Shown: positions 36,714 to 45,750 of the stretch, piece by piece
Layout of the letters: each line of letters opens with the position of its first letter
Numbering within the stretch: the stretch's first letter is position 1
Assembly: GCF_014252955.1 (NCBI RefSeq)
Contig: NZ_JACMIA010000001.1
Coordinates: 1,910,258 to 1,974,257 of the forward strand
Length of the DNA: 64,000 bases
Direction: 5' to 3'
Source: Stappia sp. 28M-7
Lineage (GTDB): Bacteria; Pseudomonadota; Alphaproteobacteria; Rhizobiales; Stappiaceae
Made by a program: the position numbers and the translations under genes
The notes under the pieces: model-generated
Seen by the model: the letters and a program-made list of their open reading frames with translations, nothing else
Told to the model about the DNA's origin: nothing
Databases searched by the model: none

Positions 36714-37285
36714 CCCGCGTGGTTCTTGGCGTCTCGGGCGCTTCCGGGGCGCAGCTGGCGCTCGCCTGTGCCCGCGATCTGGCCCGACGCGGCGCGCTGC
36801 TCGATCTCGTCGTCAGCACCGGGGGAGGGCGGACGCTGGAGCTGGAGGGAGGCGAAGACGCGCGAAGCGAGCTGTCCGCGCTTGCCGTGCGTGAACACTC
36901 GATTGCCGATGTAGGTGCGGAGATCGCCTCGGGCTCGAGCGCGATCGCCGGCATGATCGTCGCCCCGTGTTCCATGCGCACGCTCAGCGCCATCGCCCAT
37001 GGCCTCGACGACAACCTGCTGACGCGGGCGGCCTCGGTTCAGCTCAAGGAGCGCCGGCCGCTGGTGCTGCTGGTGCGCGAGGCGCCGCTCTCGCTCATCC
37101 ACCTGCGCAACATGGTGCTGGCGACCGAGGCCGGTGCCATCATCCTGCCGCCGGTGCCGGCCTTCTATCTGCAGCCTGCCTCGCTGTCCGATGCGGTTGC
37201 GCAGATCGCCGCGCGCGCAGTGGACCTGTTGCGGCTGGGGCCAGCGCAGGCGCGCGCCTGGTCCGCGCCGGCCTCTCCCGATTGA
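36710..37285 (+). CDS. ubiX: Flavin prenyltransferase UbiX
   Basis: The 191-residue flavoprotein has VVLGVSGASGAQLALACARDL, the FMN-binding start of UbiX. GMIVAPCSMRTLSAIAHGLDDNLLTRAASVQLKERRPLVLLVREAPLSLIHLRNM includes the APCSMxT and RExPL motifs. It makes prenylated FMN for UbiD, and its ATG overlaps the ubiD stop by four bases, a direct structural pairing. Under the same FNR-type box as ubiTUV, this pair likely belongs to an anoxic quinone-synthesis regulon. Confidence 0.95.
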   Translation: MTRVVLGVSGASGAQLALACARDLARRGALLDLVVSTGGGRTLELEGGEDARSELSALAVREHSIADVGAEIASGSSAIAGMIVAPCSMRTLSAIAHGLDDNLLTRAASVQLKERRPLVLLVREAPLSLIHLRNMVLATEAGAIILPPVPAFYLQPASLSDAVAQIAARAVDLLRLGPAQARAWSAPASPD

Positions 37286-37418
37286 GCTTCAGGGCGTTTT
37301 TCTCTGCTGTTTCACACCTCTGGGATTTCGGGTTAACCTCCTGTCAGTCCGGGATTGGGCAAAAGAGGGTCTGACCTTTCCGCATCCTGCGGCAAACCCC
37401 GGTGACGAGAGACCTTGC

Positions 37419-38837
37419 GTGATCATCCCTTGCATCTTGTCCGGTGGCTCCGGTTCGCGGCTCTGGCCCCTGTCGCGCTCGGCTCGACCCAAGCAGTTTC
37501 TTCCGATCTTCGACGGTGAGAGCCTGTTCCAGAAGACGTTGAAGCGCTTTGCCGGCCCCGCCTTCTCGGCGCCCATCGTCATCTCCAATTCCGAGCATCG
37601 CTTCCTCGTCGGCGAGCAGATGGCGGAAGTTCGCGCTCCGGCCGAGGATACGGCCATCGTGCTGGAGCCCGTCGGCCGCAACACGGCGGCGCCCGCGGCC
37701 ATCGCCGCGCTGCTGGCCGAGGCGCGCGACCCGGACGCGCTGGTTCTGCTGGCGCCCTCCGATCACCTGCTGCGCGACACCGACGCCTTTGCCGCTGCCG
37801 TCGAGCGGGCGCTGCCGGCCGCAAGGGCCGGGCGCATCGTCACCTTCGGCATCAAGCCGTCCGAACCCAACACGGGCTACGGCTATATCCGTCTGGCGGA
37901 AGCCGGCGAGGGGCCTTGTGCGGTCGAGGCTTTCGTCGAGAAGCCGGATCTTGAGCGCGCCCGCGCGTTCCTTGCCGCCGGGACCTATGTCTGGAACGCC
38001 GGCATCTTCCTGTTCTCCGCCCGCGCCATGCTGGAGGAATTCGCGCGGCATGCACCCGAGGTCCTCGCCCGCGTGAAGGAGGCCCTGGCCGCTGCGACCC
38101 GCGATCTCGACTTCCTGCGCCTCGATGCCGGGGTCTTCTCGCAGGTCCCGAATATCTCCATCGATTATGCGATCATGGAGAAGTCGGAGCGGATTTCCTG
38201 CGTGCCGATGGAACCGGGCTGGAGCGATCTGGGTTCCTGGTCTGCGGTGTGGGAGGCTTTCGAGAAATCCGATGAGGGCAACAGCGTTCTGGGAGAGGCG
38301 CGTTTCGTGAAGGCGCGCGACAATCTCGTCGTCAGCGATGGTGCGCTGGTCTCGGTGGTCGGCCTCGACCATGTCATGGTGGTCGCCACCAAGGATGCGG
38401 TCCTGGTTGCCGACAAGGCCCATGCCCAGGATGTGAAAACCGTGGTCGAGGGGCTGCAGGCGGAAGGCCGCCGCGAGACCCGCGAGCATCGCCGGCTGTA
38501 CCGCCCCTGGGGCTGGCGCGAGGAGATCGCCGTCGGCGGCCGGTTCCAGGTGCAGGAAATCGAGATCAAGCCGGGCGAGAGCATGTCCCGGCAAAGCCAC
38601 GTCAACCGGGCCGAGCACTGGGTGGTGGTCTCCGGCACGCTCTCGGTCGAGATCGACGGCGAGACGCGGTTGATGACCGAGAACCAGTCGGCCTACGTTC
38701 CGGTGGGAGCGCGCCACCGGCTCGCCAATCCGGGCCGGGTGCCGGCGCGTGTCATAGAAATCCAGTCGGGCGCCTATATAGGCGATGACGACATTATCCG
38801 TTACGACGAGGCGGGGGCGCCATTTTCGTCCAAGTAA
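37419..38837 (+). CDS. manC: Mannose-1-phosphate guanylyltransferase / mannose-6-phosphate isomerase (ManC/CpsB)
   Basis: The protein has 472 residues and starts at GTG 37419 as MIIPCILSGGSGSRLWPLSRSARPKQFL, the pyrophosphorylase signature. The FVEKP motif, NAGIFLFSA and EPGWSDLGSW follow. The C-terminal 120 residues form a cupin isomerase domain (RPWGWREEIAVGGRFQVQEIEIKPGESMSRQSHVNRAEHWVVVSGT). It makes GDP-mannose, and possibly mannose-6-phosphate from fructose-6-phosphate. The frame is open upstream into ubiX, but the GTG start gives the correct N-terminus. Confidence 0.94.
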   Translation: MIIPCILSGGSGSRLWPLSRSARPKQFLPIFDGESLFQKTLKRFAGPAFSAPIVISNSEHRFLVGEQMAEVRAPAEDTAIVLEPVGRNTAAPAAIAALLAEARDPDALVLLAPSDHLLRDTDAFAAAVERALPAARAGRIVTFGIKPSEPNTGYGYIRLAEAGEGPCAVEAFVEKPDLERARAFLAAGTYVWNAGIFLFSARAMLEEFARHAPEVLARVKEALAAATRDLDFLRLDAGVFSQVPNISIDYAIMEKSERISCVPMEPGWSDLGSWSAVWEAFEKSDEGNSVLGEARFVKARDNLVVSDGALVSVVGLDHVMVVATKDAVLVADKAHAQDVKTVVEGLQAEGRRETREHRRLYRPWGWREEIAVGGRFQVQEIEIKPGESMSRQSHVNRAEHWVVVSGTLSVEIDGETRLMTENQSAYVPVGARHRLANPGRVPARVIEIQSGAYIGDDDIIRYDEAGAPFSSK

Positions 38838-38896
38838 GTGCGGGCCTGTCTTGCGACCCGCGCGAGCCGAACCGGACCAGATCCTGAGGAAGATAC

Positions 38897-40393
38897 ATGC
38901 TGCCAGTGCCTGTCGCCGAACTGAAGCCGAACACCTACGCCTACGAATCCCGGCCGATGGTGAAGGCCACCGGGTTCCGCGAGTATGACGCCCGCTGGCT
39001 GTTCGAAAAGGAAATCAACCTGATGGGGATGCAGGCCCTCGGCATGGGCATTGCAACCCTCATGCGCGAGCGCGGCGTGCGCCCCGATATCGTCGTCGGG
39101 CATGACTTCCGCGGCTACTCCGCCGCCATCAAGATGGCGCTGGTCACCGGCCTGATGGCCGGCGGCGTGCGTGTCCACGACATTGGCCTGGCGCTGTCGC
39201 CGATGGCCTATTTCGCGCAGTTCGCCCTCGACGTGCCGGCGGTCGCCATGGTCACGGCCTCGCACAACGACAATGGCTGGACCGGCGTCAAGATGGGCAT
39301 CGAGCGTCCGCTGACGTTCGGTCCCGACGAGATGGGACGCCTGAAGGAGATCGTGCTGACAGCGAGCTTCCGCGAAGGCTCGGGCAGCTACCGTTTTGTC
39401 GAGAACTTCCAGGAGCAGTATATCGCGGACCTCACCAATCGGCCGCGCCTGTCGCGTCCGATCAAGGTGGTCGCCGCCTGCGGCAACGGCACGGCCGGCG
39501 CCTTCGCGCCGCGCGTGCTGGAGGCCCTGGGCGCCGAGGTGATCCCGCTCGACTGCGAGCTCGACCACACCTTTCCGCGCTACAACCCCAATCCGGAAGA
39601 CATGAAGATGCTTCATGCGCTCCGCGACCAGGTGCTGGAGAGCGGCGCCGAGGTGGGGCTGGGCTTCGACGGCGACGGCGACCGCTGCGGTGTCGTCGAC
39701 AACGAGGGCGAGGAGATCTTCGCCGACAAGGTCGGCGTGATGCTGGCCCGCGACCTGTCCGCGCTGCATCCCGGCTGCCGCTTCGTCGTCGACGTCAAGT
39801 CGACCGGCCTGTTCGCCACCGATCCGGTGCTGCAGCAGAACGGGGCCGTGACCGACTACTGGAAGACCGGCCACTCCTACATCAAGCGCCGCGTCAACCA
39901 GCTGGACGCGCTCGTCGGCTTCGAAAAGTCCGGGCACTACTTCTTCAACGCGCCGATCGGCCGCGGCTATGACGACGGCCTCGTCTCCGCCATCGCCATT
40001 CTCGACATGCTGGACCGCAACCCGGGCCGCTCGATGGCGGATCTGCGCCGCGCGCTGCCGCGCACCTGGGGCTCGCCGACCATGTCGCCGCACTGCGCCG
40101 ACGAGATCAAATACGAGGTCGTCGACCGGGTGGTGGAGCGCTTCACCGCCATGAAGGAGAACGGCGAGACGATTGCCGGGCACAGTATCGCCGATCTCGT
40201 CACCGTCAACGGCATCCGCGTCGTTGCCGAGGACGGTACCTGGGGTCTGGTACGTGCCTCGTCCAACAAGCCTGAGCTTGTCGTCGTGGTGGAAAGCCCG
40301 GTCTCCGAGGAACGCCTGCACGCCATGTTCCACGCGGTGGATGCGGTCCTGCGGGAAAATCCGGAAGTCGGCGACTATAACCAGACGCTCTGA
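38897..40393 (+). CDS. manB: Phosphomannomutase/phosphoglucomutase (ManB/AlgC type)
   Basis: The 498-residue protein is an alpha-D-phosphohexomutase. It has the phosphoserine loop VTASHNDNGWTGVKMG, the metal-binding loop GLGFDGDGDRCGVVD and a sugar-binding GFEKSGHYF. It converts mannose-6-phosphate to mannose-1-phosphate, the substrate of ManC, encoded 59 bp upstream. It may also act on glucose phosphates and so supply glucose-1-phosphate for RfbA. AGGAAG precedes the ATG. Confidence 0.93.
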   Translation: MLPVPVAELKPNTYAYESRPMVKATGFREYDARWLFEKEINLMGMQALGMGIATLMRERGVRPDIVVGHDFRGYSAAIKMALVTGLMAGGVRVHDIGLALSPMAYFAQFALDVPAVAMVTASHNDNGWTGVKMGIERPLTFGPDEMGRLKEIVLTASFREGSGSYRFVENFQEQYIADLTNRPRLSRPIKVVAACGNGTAGAFAPRVLEALGAEVIPLDCELDHTFPRYNPNPEDMKMLHALRDQVLESGAEVGLGFDGDGDRCGVVDNEGEEIFADKVGVMLARDLSALHPGCRFVVDVKSTGLFATDPVLQQNGAVTDYWKTGHSYIKRRVNQLDALVGFEKSGHYFFNAPIGRGYDDGLVSAIAILDMLDRNPGRSMADLRRALPRTWGSPTMSPHCADEIKYEVVDRVVERFTAMKENGETIAGHSIADLVTVNGIRVVAEDGTWGLVRASSNKPELVVVVESPVSEERLHAMFHAVDAVLRENPEVGDYNQTL

Positions 40394-40427
40394 CGCTGCT
40401 GCGTCGGTCTTGGGGGAGGAGGCGGTA

Positions 40428-41606
40428 GTGCGCGCGACAGGGTCCGAGGAGTCCGCCTCCGAACTGATGGTGGTTCGCGAACGGCTGAAGAACTGGCTCG
40501 TGCGAGACGCCTTGCCCCTTTGGGCCGAGGCCGGCTACGACGCGGCGAGCGGGCACTTCGCCGAGAGCCTGGAACTGGGAACGGCTGAGCCGTCTTCGGC
40601 TCCGGCGCGGCCGCGCGTGCCGCCCCGGCAGATCTATTCCTTCGTTGAGGGCGCGCGGCTCGGCTGGCCGGGGGATGCGGCGCGCATCGCGGCCCGCGGG
40701 CTTGGCGCCTTCCATGGCCGCTTTCTCCAGAAGGACGGCAGCCTGCGCCCGCCGGCGGCGGATGGCTCGCGTCCCTTCGATCTCTACGACCAGGCCTTTG
40801 CCCTGTTCGCCTATGCCAGCATCGCCGGCGCCGTGGCGAGCCTGCGCGAGATCGCCGTCGAGGAGGCCAGGCGCCTTCGGGACCTTTTGATGGAGACGCT
40901 CGGCCATCCGGACGGCGGCTTCGAGGAGGATGTTCCCCGCCGGCTGCCGCTGCGCGCCAATCCCAACATGCACCTCTTCGAGGCGGCTTTGGCCTGGGAG
41001 CGGCTTTCGGGCAGTCCGCGCTGGGGCGACATGGCGAGCGGCATCGCCGAACTCGCTATGAGCCGTTTCATCGATCCCGATCTGGGGGTGCTTCGCGAGT
41101 ATTTCGAGGGCGACTGGTCGCCGGCGGCGGGCGACGCCGGGCACAGGGTCGATCCCGGCCACCTGTTCGAGTGGTGCTGGCTGCTGACGATCTGGGGGCG
41201 CAGGACCGGCCGCGACGATGCCCTTGCCGCGGCGGCCCGGCTCTATTCGGCCGGACTGCAGCATGGCATTTGCCCGGATCGCGGCGTGGTCATGCTGGAG
41301 ATCGGCGACGACCTGCGCCCGCGCGATCCGGTGGCACGGCTGTGGTCCCAGACCGAATGGCTGAAGGCCTCCCTGGTGATGATGGAAGAGGCCCGCAAGG
41401 CCGGCGACGTGCCGCGCGAGCGCGAGGCCGCAGCATCAGCGATTGCGGCCGCCCGTGTCATCGAGACCTATCTGGACGTTGAGCCGCGCGGTCTCTGGCG
41501 CGACCGCCTGGCGCCGGATGGCCGGTTCATCGATGAGCCGGCGCCGGCCAGTTCGCTTTATCACCTCGTTTGCGCCATTGCCGAACTCGACCAGGTCTGC
41601 GGCTGA
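40428..41606 (+). CDS. AGE-family epimerase/isomerase (N-acylglucosamine 2-epimerase-like)
   Basis: The protein is 392 residues from GTG 40428, which has GGAGGAGG five bases upstream. It shows the alpha/alpha-barrel features of the AGE family: RQIYSFVEGARLGW, DLYDQAFALFAYA, PNMHLFEAALAWERL, HRVDPGHLFEWCWLL and RLWSQTEWLKA, with the conserved Arg, His and Glu of the active-site cavity. Family members interconvert mannose and fructose, or mannose-6-phosphate and fructose-6-phosphate, or GlcNAc and ManNAc. Next to manC and manB, a mannose-related isomerase is the most likely role. Confidence 0.82.
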   Translation: MRATGSEESASELMVVRERLKNWLVRDALPLWAEAGYDAASGHFAESLELGTAEPSSAPARPRVPPRQIYSFVEGARLGWPGDAARIAARGLGAFHGRFLQKDGSLRPPAADGSRPFDLYDQAFALFAYASIAGAVASLREIAVEEARRLRDLLMETLGHPDGGFEEDVPRRLPLRANPNMHLFEAALAWERLSGSPRWGDMASGIAELAMSRFIDPDLGVLREYFEGDWSPAAGDAGHRVDPGHLFEWCWLLTIWGRRTGRDDALAAAARLYSAGLQHGICPDRGVVMLEIGDDLRPRDPVARLWSQTEWLKASLVMMEEARKAGDVPREREAAASAIAAARVIETYLDVEPRGLWRDRLAPDGRFIDEPAPASSLYHLVCAIAELDQVCG

Positions 41607-41728
41607 GGCGGTCCCGCTATCACGCAAATTTCACGCAACTCGTGGAAAGTGGCGTGGAACGGGGTTATGGTTAATTCCGGTAGGTAATTTAGGCAGTGCG
41701 TGATTCTGGTTCAGCACGGCGTCGCGCA

Positions 41729-42199
41729 ATGAAGACCGTTATGAACAGGGTCCGGCATGGCGTGCTTTTTTTGGCTGTTGCCGTTGCGGCAGTGGCAGGT
41801 ATGCTGACTGGCCCGCGAATGGCCGATGCCGGCGAAAAGGTAACCGATCTGGTGTTTGCACAACGACCTGAGGAGCTTGTCGTCTCCTGCGATTTCGGTG
41901 GCGATGATTGGCGCAGGAACGCATGCGAAGGTCTCCTCGCGCGCCTTCGGGAGCGGCTGCCGGACATTGCGGTCCGGACCGGCGGCGACGATGGCGATGC
42001 CCGTTCCATGCGGGTGGCCGTGGAGTGGGTGAGGTCTCACGAGACTTTCGTGATGGCGCGCCTTTCCTGGCGTCAGGGCTCGGCCGCTGCGGCTCAGGGG
42101 CCCGTTATCGAGTTTTCCGTCAATGACCGACAGGTCAATTTCTCCGACGCACGGCCCTTTGGCCGGATGCTGGCGGACACTTTGCCTGTGGGGGGATGA
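41729..42199 (+). CDS. Hypothetical secreted protein
   Basis: The protein is 156 residues from ATG 41729; a GTG at 41696 would lengthen it by 11 residues. The N-terminus MKTVMNRVRHGVLFLAVAVAAVAGML is a basic region followed by a hydrophobic core, and MADA just before the mature part suggests a signal peptide. The mature protein is mixed alpha/beta with one Cys pair (VVSCDFGGDDWRRNAC) and no recognised domain. It sits 75 bp before the serralysin gene on the same strand. The function is unknown. Confidence 0.6.
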   Translation: MKTVMNRVRHGVLFLAVAVAAVAGMLTGPRMADAGEKVTDLVFAQRPEELVVSCDFGGDDWRRNACEGLLARLRERLPDIAVRTGGDDGDARSMRVAVEWVRSHETFVMARLSWRQGSAAAAQGPVIEFSVNDRQVNFSDARPFGRMLADTLPVGG

Positions 42200-42274
42200 T
42201 TATCGACGACCGGCGCCTGCAGCCGGTCATCAGGACGCCAGGCGTCCGATCAGATTGCGAAAGGGTGTGAGATC

Positions 42275-45200
42275 ATGTGTGACCTTTGTGCGATGACCTA
42301 CCGGGATCCCGAAGTTCCCGTCGTTGCCGGCTACAGCTGCGACGAGACGTTCACTCCGGGTGCGGATACGGACTTCGCGGTCATCTCGGAAGGCGTGGAT
42401 GCCTCTGCAAGCACGTCCACCTCCTACACGATCAATGTCGGCGACAGCTTCAACGGCACTCTGACGAGCGGCGATCAGGACTGGGTGCGGGTCACGCTCG
42501 AGGCAGGTACGACCTACAACATCGCATTGACCGCAAACACGTCGGGCCTCGACACTTATCTTCGCGTCCACAACTCCTCCGGTACTCAGATCGCCTTCAA
42601 CGACGATGGAGGCGACGGCTTAAATTCGTTCCTCTCCTTCACTGCGACGACCGGCGGCACCTACTATCTGAACGCAGGCTCCTATAACGGTCTATCCACC
42701 GGCAACTACACCCTGTCGATCACGGCCCCGCCGCCGCTCCCGGTCTTCGATAACGACCAGATCGCCGCGCAGCTGACCAATGGCTATTGGGAAGCGACCG
42801 GACGCTCGCAGCGGTCCTTCAATGTGTCCTCCGGCGGCACGCTGGATGTGAACATCACGGGCCTGACGGCCGAAGGGCAGTTTCTCGCCACCCAGGCCCT
42901 GGCCGCATGGACGGCCGTGACCGGTATCAACTTCAACTTCGTGTCCGGGTCCGCCGCGATCACCATCGACGACAACGACAGCGGCGCCTACAATAGCTCG
43001 ACCACCAGCGGCAACACGATCCTGTCGTCGACCGTGAACGTCTCGACCGCCTGGCTCGCCAATTCCGGCACGACGATCGACAGCTATTCCTTCCAGACCT
43101 ACATCCATGAGATCGGTCATGCGCTGGGGCTGGGGCATGCCGGCAACTATAACAGCACGGCGACCTACGGCGTCGACAACCACTACAGGAACGACTCCTG
43201 GCAGGGCACCGTGATGTCCTATTTCGACCAGGACGAGAATACGTATATCAACGCCACGCGTGCCTACATCATCACGCCGATGGTGGCCGACATCATCGCC
43301 ATCCAGAACCTGTACGGCGCGTCGACGACGACCAATCTCGGCAACACCGTGTATGGCTCCACGGGCGCCAACAACACAGGCACCTATATCGACAATTTCC
43401 TGAGCTACGGAAACAACGTTGCGCTGACCATTTACGATAATGGCGGCATCGACATTCTCGATTTCTCCGGGATCAATGCTGCCCAGCTGATCGACCTGCG
43501 TCCCGAGACCTATTCGAACGTGGGCGGGCTGACCGGCAACCTGACCATTGCTCGCGGCACTGTCATCGAGAACGCGACCGGCGGCAGCGGCAACGATACC
43601 CTCATCGGCAACAGCGCGAACAACCACCTGAACGGAAATGCCGGCGCCGACACGATGATCGGCGGTACGGGCGATGACGTGTACTACGTCGACAATGCTG
43701 GCGACATGATCGTCGAGAATGCCGGCGAAGGCTACGATACGATCATCAGCTCCCTGTCGTTTGTGCTGTGGCAAAATGGCCAGAATATCGAAGCGTTGCA
43801 ACTTCAAGGTACTGCAAACCTTAATGGTACCGGTAACGCTCTGGACAATACGATTACCGGCAATTCCGGCGACAACGAACTGAATGGAGCCGCTGGCGCT
43901 GACTGGATGATCGGCGGTGCTGGCAACGATACGTACATCGTCGACAATGTCGGCGACATGGTCGTCGAGAATGCGGGTGAGGGAACGGACCGTGTCTACA
44001 GCTCGGTGAACTTCACGTTGAGTGCGCATAGCCAGCACCTTGAGAACCTGTATCTGACTGGAAGTTGGAACATCAACGGCTACGGCAATGGGCTGGCGAA
44101 CATCATTCAAGGCAACAGCGGCAACAACAGCCTCGGCGGTGGTGGTGGTAACGACACGCTGTATGGCGGTGGCGGCAACGACTCGCTCGATGGCGGTTGG
44201 GGTGCCGACCACATGGAAGGTGGCTGGGGCAACGACATCTATTATGTCGACAATGTCGGCGACACGATCGTCGAGCTTGAGAACGAGGGTACGGACAGTG
44301 TCTATTCCTCGATCACGTTCGGCCTGAGCTCTCAGAGCCAGCACCTCGAGAACCTGTATCTGCAGGGAACGGGGAACATCAACGGCTACGGCAACGGCCA
44401 GAACAACATCATCGCGGGCAACATCGGCAACAACAGCCTTGCCGGCGGTGGCGGCAACGACACGCTGTATGGCGGTGGCGGCAACGACACACTCGATGGC
44501 GGCTGGGGTGCCGATCACATGGTCGGCGGCTGGGGCAACGACACCTACTATGTCGACAGTGCCGGCGACACGATCGTGGAGCTTGCCGGAGAAGGGGTGG
44601 ACAGCGTCTACGCCTCGATCACGTTCGGCCTGAGCTCGCAGAGCCAGCACCTCGAGAACCTGTATCTGCAGGGGACTGGGAACATCAACGGCTACGGCAA
44701 CGGCCAGAACAACATCATCGCCGGCAACATCGGCAACAACAGCCTTGCGGGTGGCGGCGGCAACGACACGCTGTATGGCGGTGGCGGCAACGACACGCTC
44801 GATGGCGGCTGGGGTGCCGATCACATGGTCGGTGGCTGGGGCAACGACACCTACTATGTCGACAGCGCCGGCGACACGATCGTCGAGCTTGCCGGAGAAG
44901 GGGTGGACAGCGTCTATTCCTCGATCACGTTCGGCCTGAGTTCGCAGAGCCAGCACCTCGAGAACCTGTATCTGCAGGGGACGGGGAACATCAACGGCTA
45001 CGGCAACGGCCAGAACAACATCATCGCCGGCAACATCGGTAACAACAGCCTTGCCGGTGGCAACGGCAACGACACGCTGTATGGCGGTGGCGGCAACGAC
45101 AACCTGGATGGCGGCAACGGCAACGACATCCTCGATAGCGGCTGGGGGTCTGATTTCCTGAACGGCGGTGCAGGCAACGATACGCTGACCGGTGGGTCCG

Positions 45201-45424
45201 GCGATGACACGTTCGCGTTCCTGAACGCCGGCGATACTGACACGATCACCGACTTTGAGAACGGGGTCGACACGATCCGGATCGGGGTTGGCGCCAGTAA
45301 CTTCTCGCAGGTGACGGTGACGGATGTGGGGGCGGACACGCACCTGACCTTCGGCAGCAACACGGTCATCCTGCAGAACTTCGACCACACGCTGATTTCC
45401 TCGGGTGACTTTGCATTCGTGTGA
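42275..45424 (+). CDS. Serralysin-type M10 metalloprotease with PPC domain and RTX repeats
   Basis: The 1049-residue protein has, in order: a pre-peptidase C-terminal (PPC) domain at about residues 45-150 ([30 protein letters not shown]); an M10 catalytic domain with zinc motif [11 protein letters not shown] at 278-288 and a Met-turn [10 protein letters not shown]; the M10 C-terminal stretch [13 protein letters not shown]; then GGxGxDxxx-type RTX repeats to near the end. The last part, [16 protein letters not shown]...[17 protein letters not shown], is a type I secretion-like tail. It lacks a Sec signal peptide, as expected. No cognate type I exporter or protease inhibitor gene is in the window. 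Confidence 0.9.
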   Translation: MCDLCAMTYRDPEVPVVAGYSCDETFTPGADTDFAVISEGVDASASTSTSYTINVGDSFNGTLTSGDQDWVRVTLEAGTTYNIALTANTSGLDTYLRVHNSSGTQIAFNDDGGDGLNSFLSFTATTGGTYYLNAGSYNGLSTGNYTLSITAPPPLPVFDNDQIAAQLTNGYWEATGRSQRSFNVSSGGTLDVNITGLTAEGQFLATQALAAWTAVTGINFNFVSGSAAITIDDNDSGAYNSSTTSGNTILSSTVNVSTAWLANSGTTIDSYSFQTYIHEIGHALGLGHAGNYNSTATYGVDNHYRNDSWQGTVMSYFDQDENTYINATRAYIITPMVADIIAIQNLYGASTTTNLGNTVYGSTGANNTGTYIDNFLSYGNNVALTIYDNGGIDILDFSGINAAQLIDLRPETYSNVGGLTGNLTIARGTVIENATGGSGNDTLIGNSANNHLNGNAGADTMIGGTGDDVYYVDNAGDMIVENAGEGYDTIISSLSFVLWQNGQNIEALQLQGTANLNGTGNALDNTITGNSGDNELNGAAGADWMIGGAGNDTYIVDNVGDMVVENAGEGTDRVYSSVNFTLSAHSQHLENLYLTGSWNINGYGNGLANIIQGNSGNNSLGGGGGNDTLYGGGGNDSLDGGWGADHMEGGWGNDIYYVDNVGDTIVELENEGTDSVYSSITFGLSSQSQHLENLYLQGTGNINGYGNGQNNIIAGNIGNNSLAGGGGNDTLYGGGGNDTLDGGWGADHMVGGWGNDTYYVDSAGDTIVELAGEGVDSVYASITFGLSSQSQHLENLYLQGTGNINGYGNGQNNIIAGNIGNNSLAGGGGNDTLYGGGGNDTLDGGWGADHMVGGWGNDTYYVDSAGDTIVELAGEGVDSVYSSITFGLSSQSQHLENLYLQGTGNINGYGNGQNNIIAGNIGNNSLAGGNGNDTLYGGGGNDNLDGGNGNDILDSGWGSDFLNGGAGNDTLTGGSGDDTFAFLNAGDTDTITDFENGVDTIRIGVGASNFSQVTVTDVGADTHLTFGSNTVILQNFDHTLISSGDFAFV
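44030..45060 (+). repeat. 306-bp repeat units in the serralysin gene
   Basis: Anchor sequence AGCCAGCACCT occurs at 44030, 44336, 44642 and 44948, exactly 306 bp (102 codons) apart. The first unit is the most diverged; the later units are almost identical to those in the two following RTX genes. Confidence 0.9.
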
Positions 45425-45750
45425 CCCGGGCCGAGATGTGCTGACGAGATGGATGCCGGCGATTTTGCAGGATTGCCGGTATTCGCCCCGAACGGGCAAT
45501 GGGCACCCTTGCGGGCTTTCGCTCAAGGGGCTCAAAATTGCCCGAGGCGTTTACAATTTGATTCTTATTGCGATAACTAACAGGGCTGACTGATCGAACC
45601 GCGTTTCTCGCTCGCAATTTCCCGCCTGAAGACCTCTCCCCGATAAAGTATTTCGGTTGCGGCGAGGGGCATTGATGCCAGGCTCAATCGTGCCGAGCGA
45701 CGCCGTTCAAGGGGATTTGGGCCATTGCCAGGCTCATTGGAGGGGTTGAA
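45425..45750. other. Intergenic region with conserved leader upstream of the second RTX gene
   Basis: This 326-bp gap has no gene. From about 45550 to the next start codon it is a near copy of 50123-50322, upstream of the third RTX gene, with a shared GATAACTAACAGGGCTGAC and CCCCGATAAAGTATTTCGGT. A ribosome-binding site GGAGGGGTTGAA lies just before ATG 45751. Confidence 0.7.
45550..45577 (+). promoter_or_regulatory. Candidate promoter of the second RTX gene
   Basis: TTTACA (45550-45555), 16 bp, GATAAC (45572-45577). The same pair, TCTACA and GATAAC, is kept at the same spacing upstream of the third RTX gene. The match to a -35/-10 consensus is weak; conservation is the main support. Confidence 0.35.

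Noticed and set aside
42692..45535. A 947-codon minus-strand frame across the serralysin gene
   Set aside because: Same reason: antisense shadow of the RTX repeats, no ribosome-binding site or domain.
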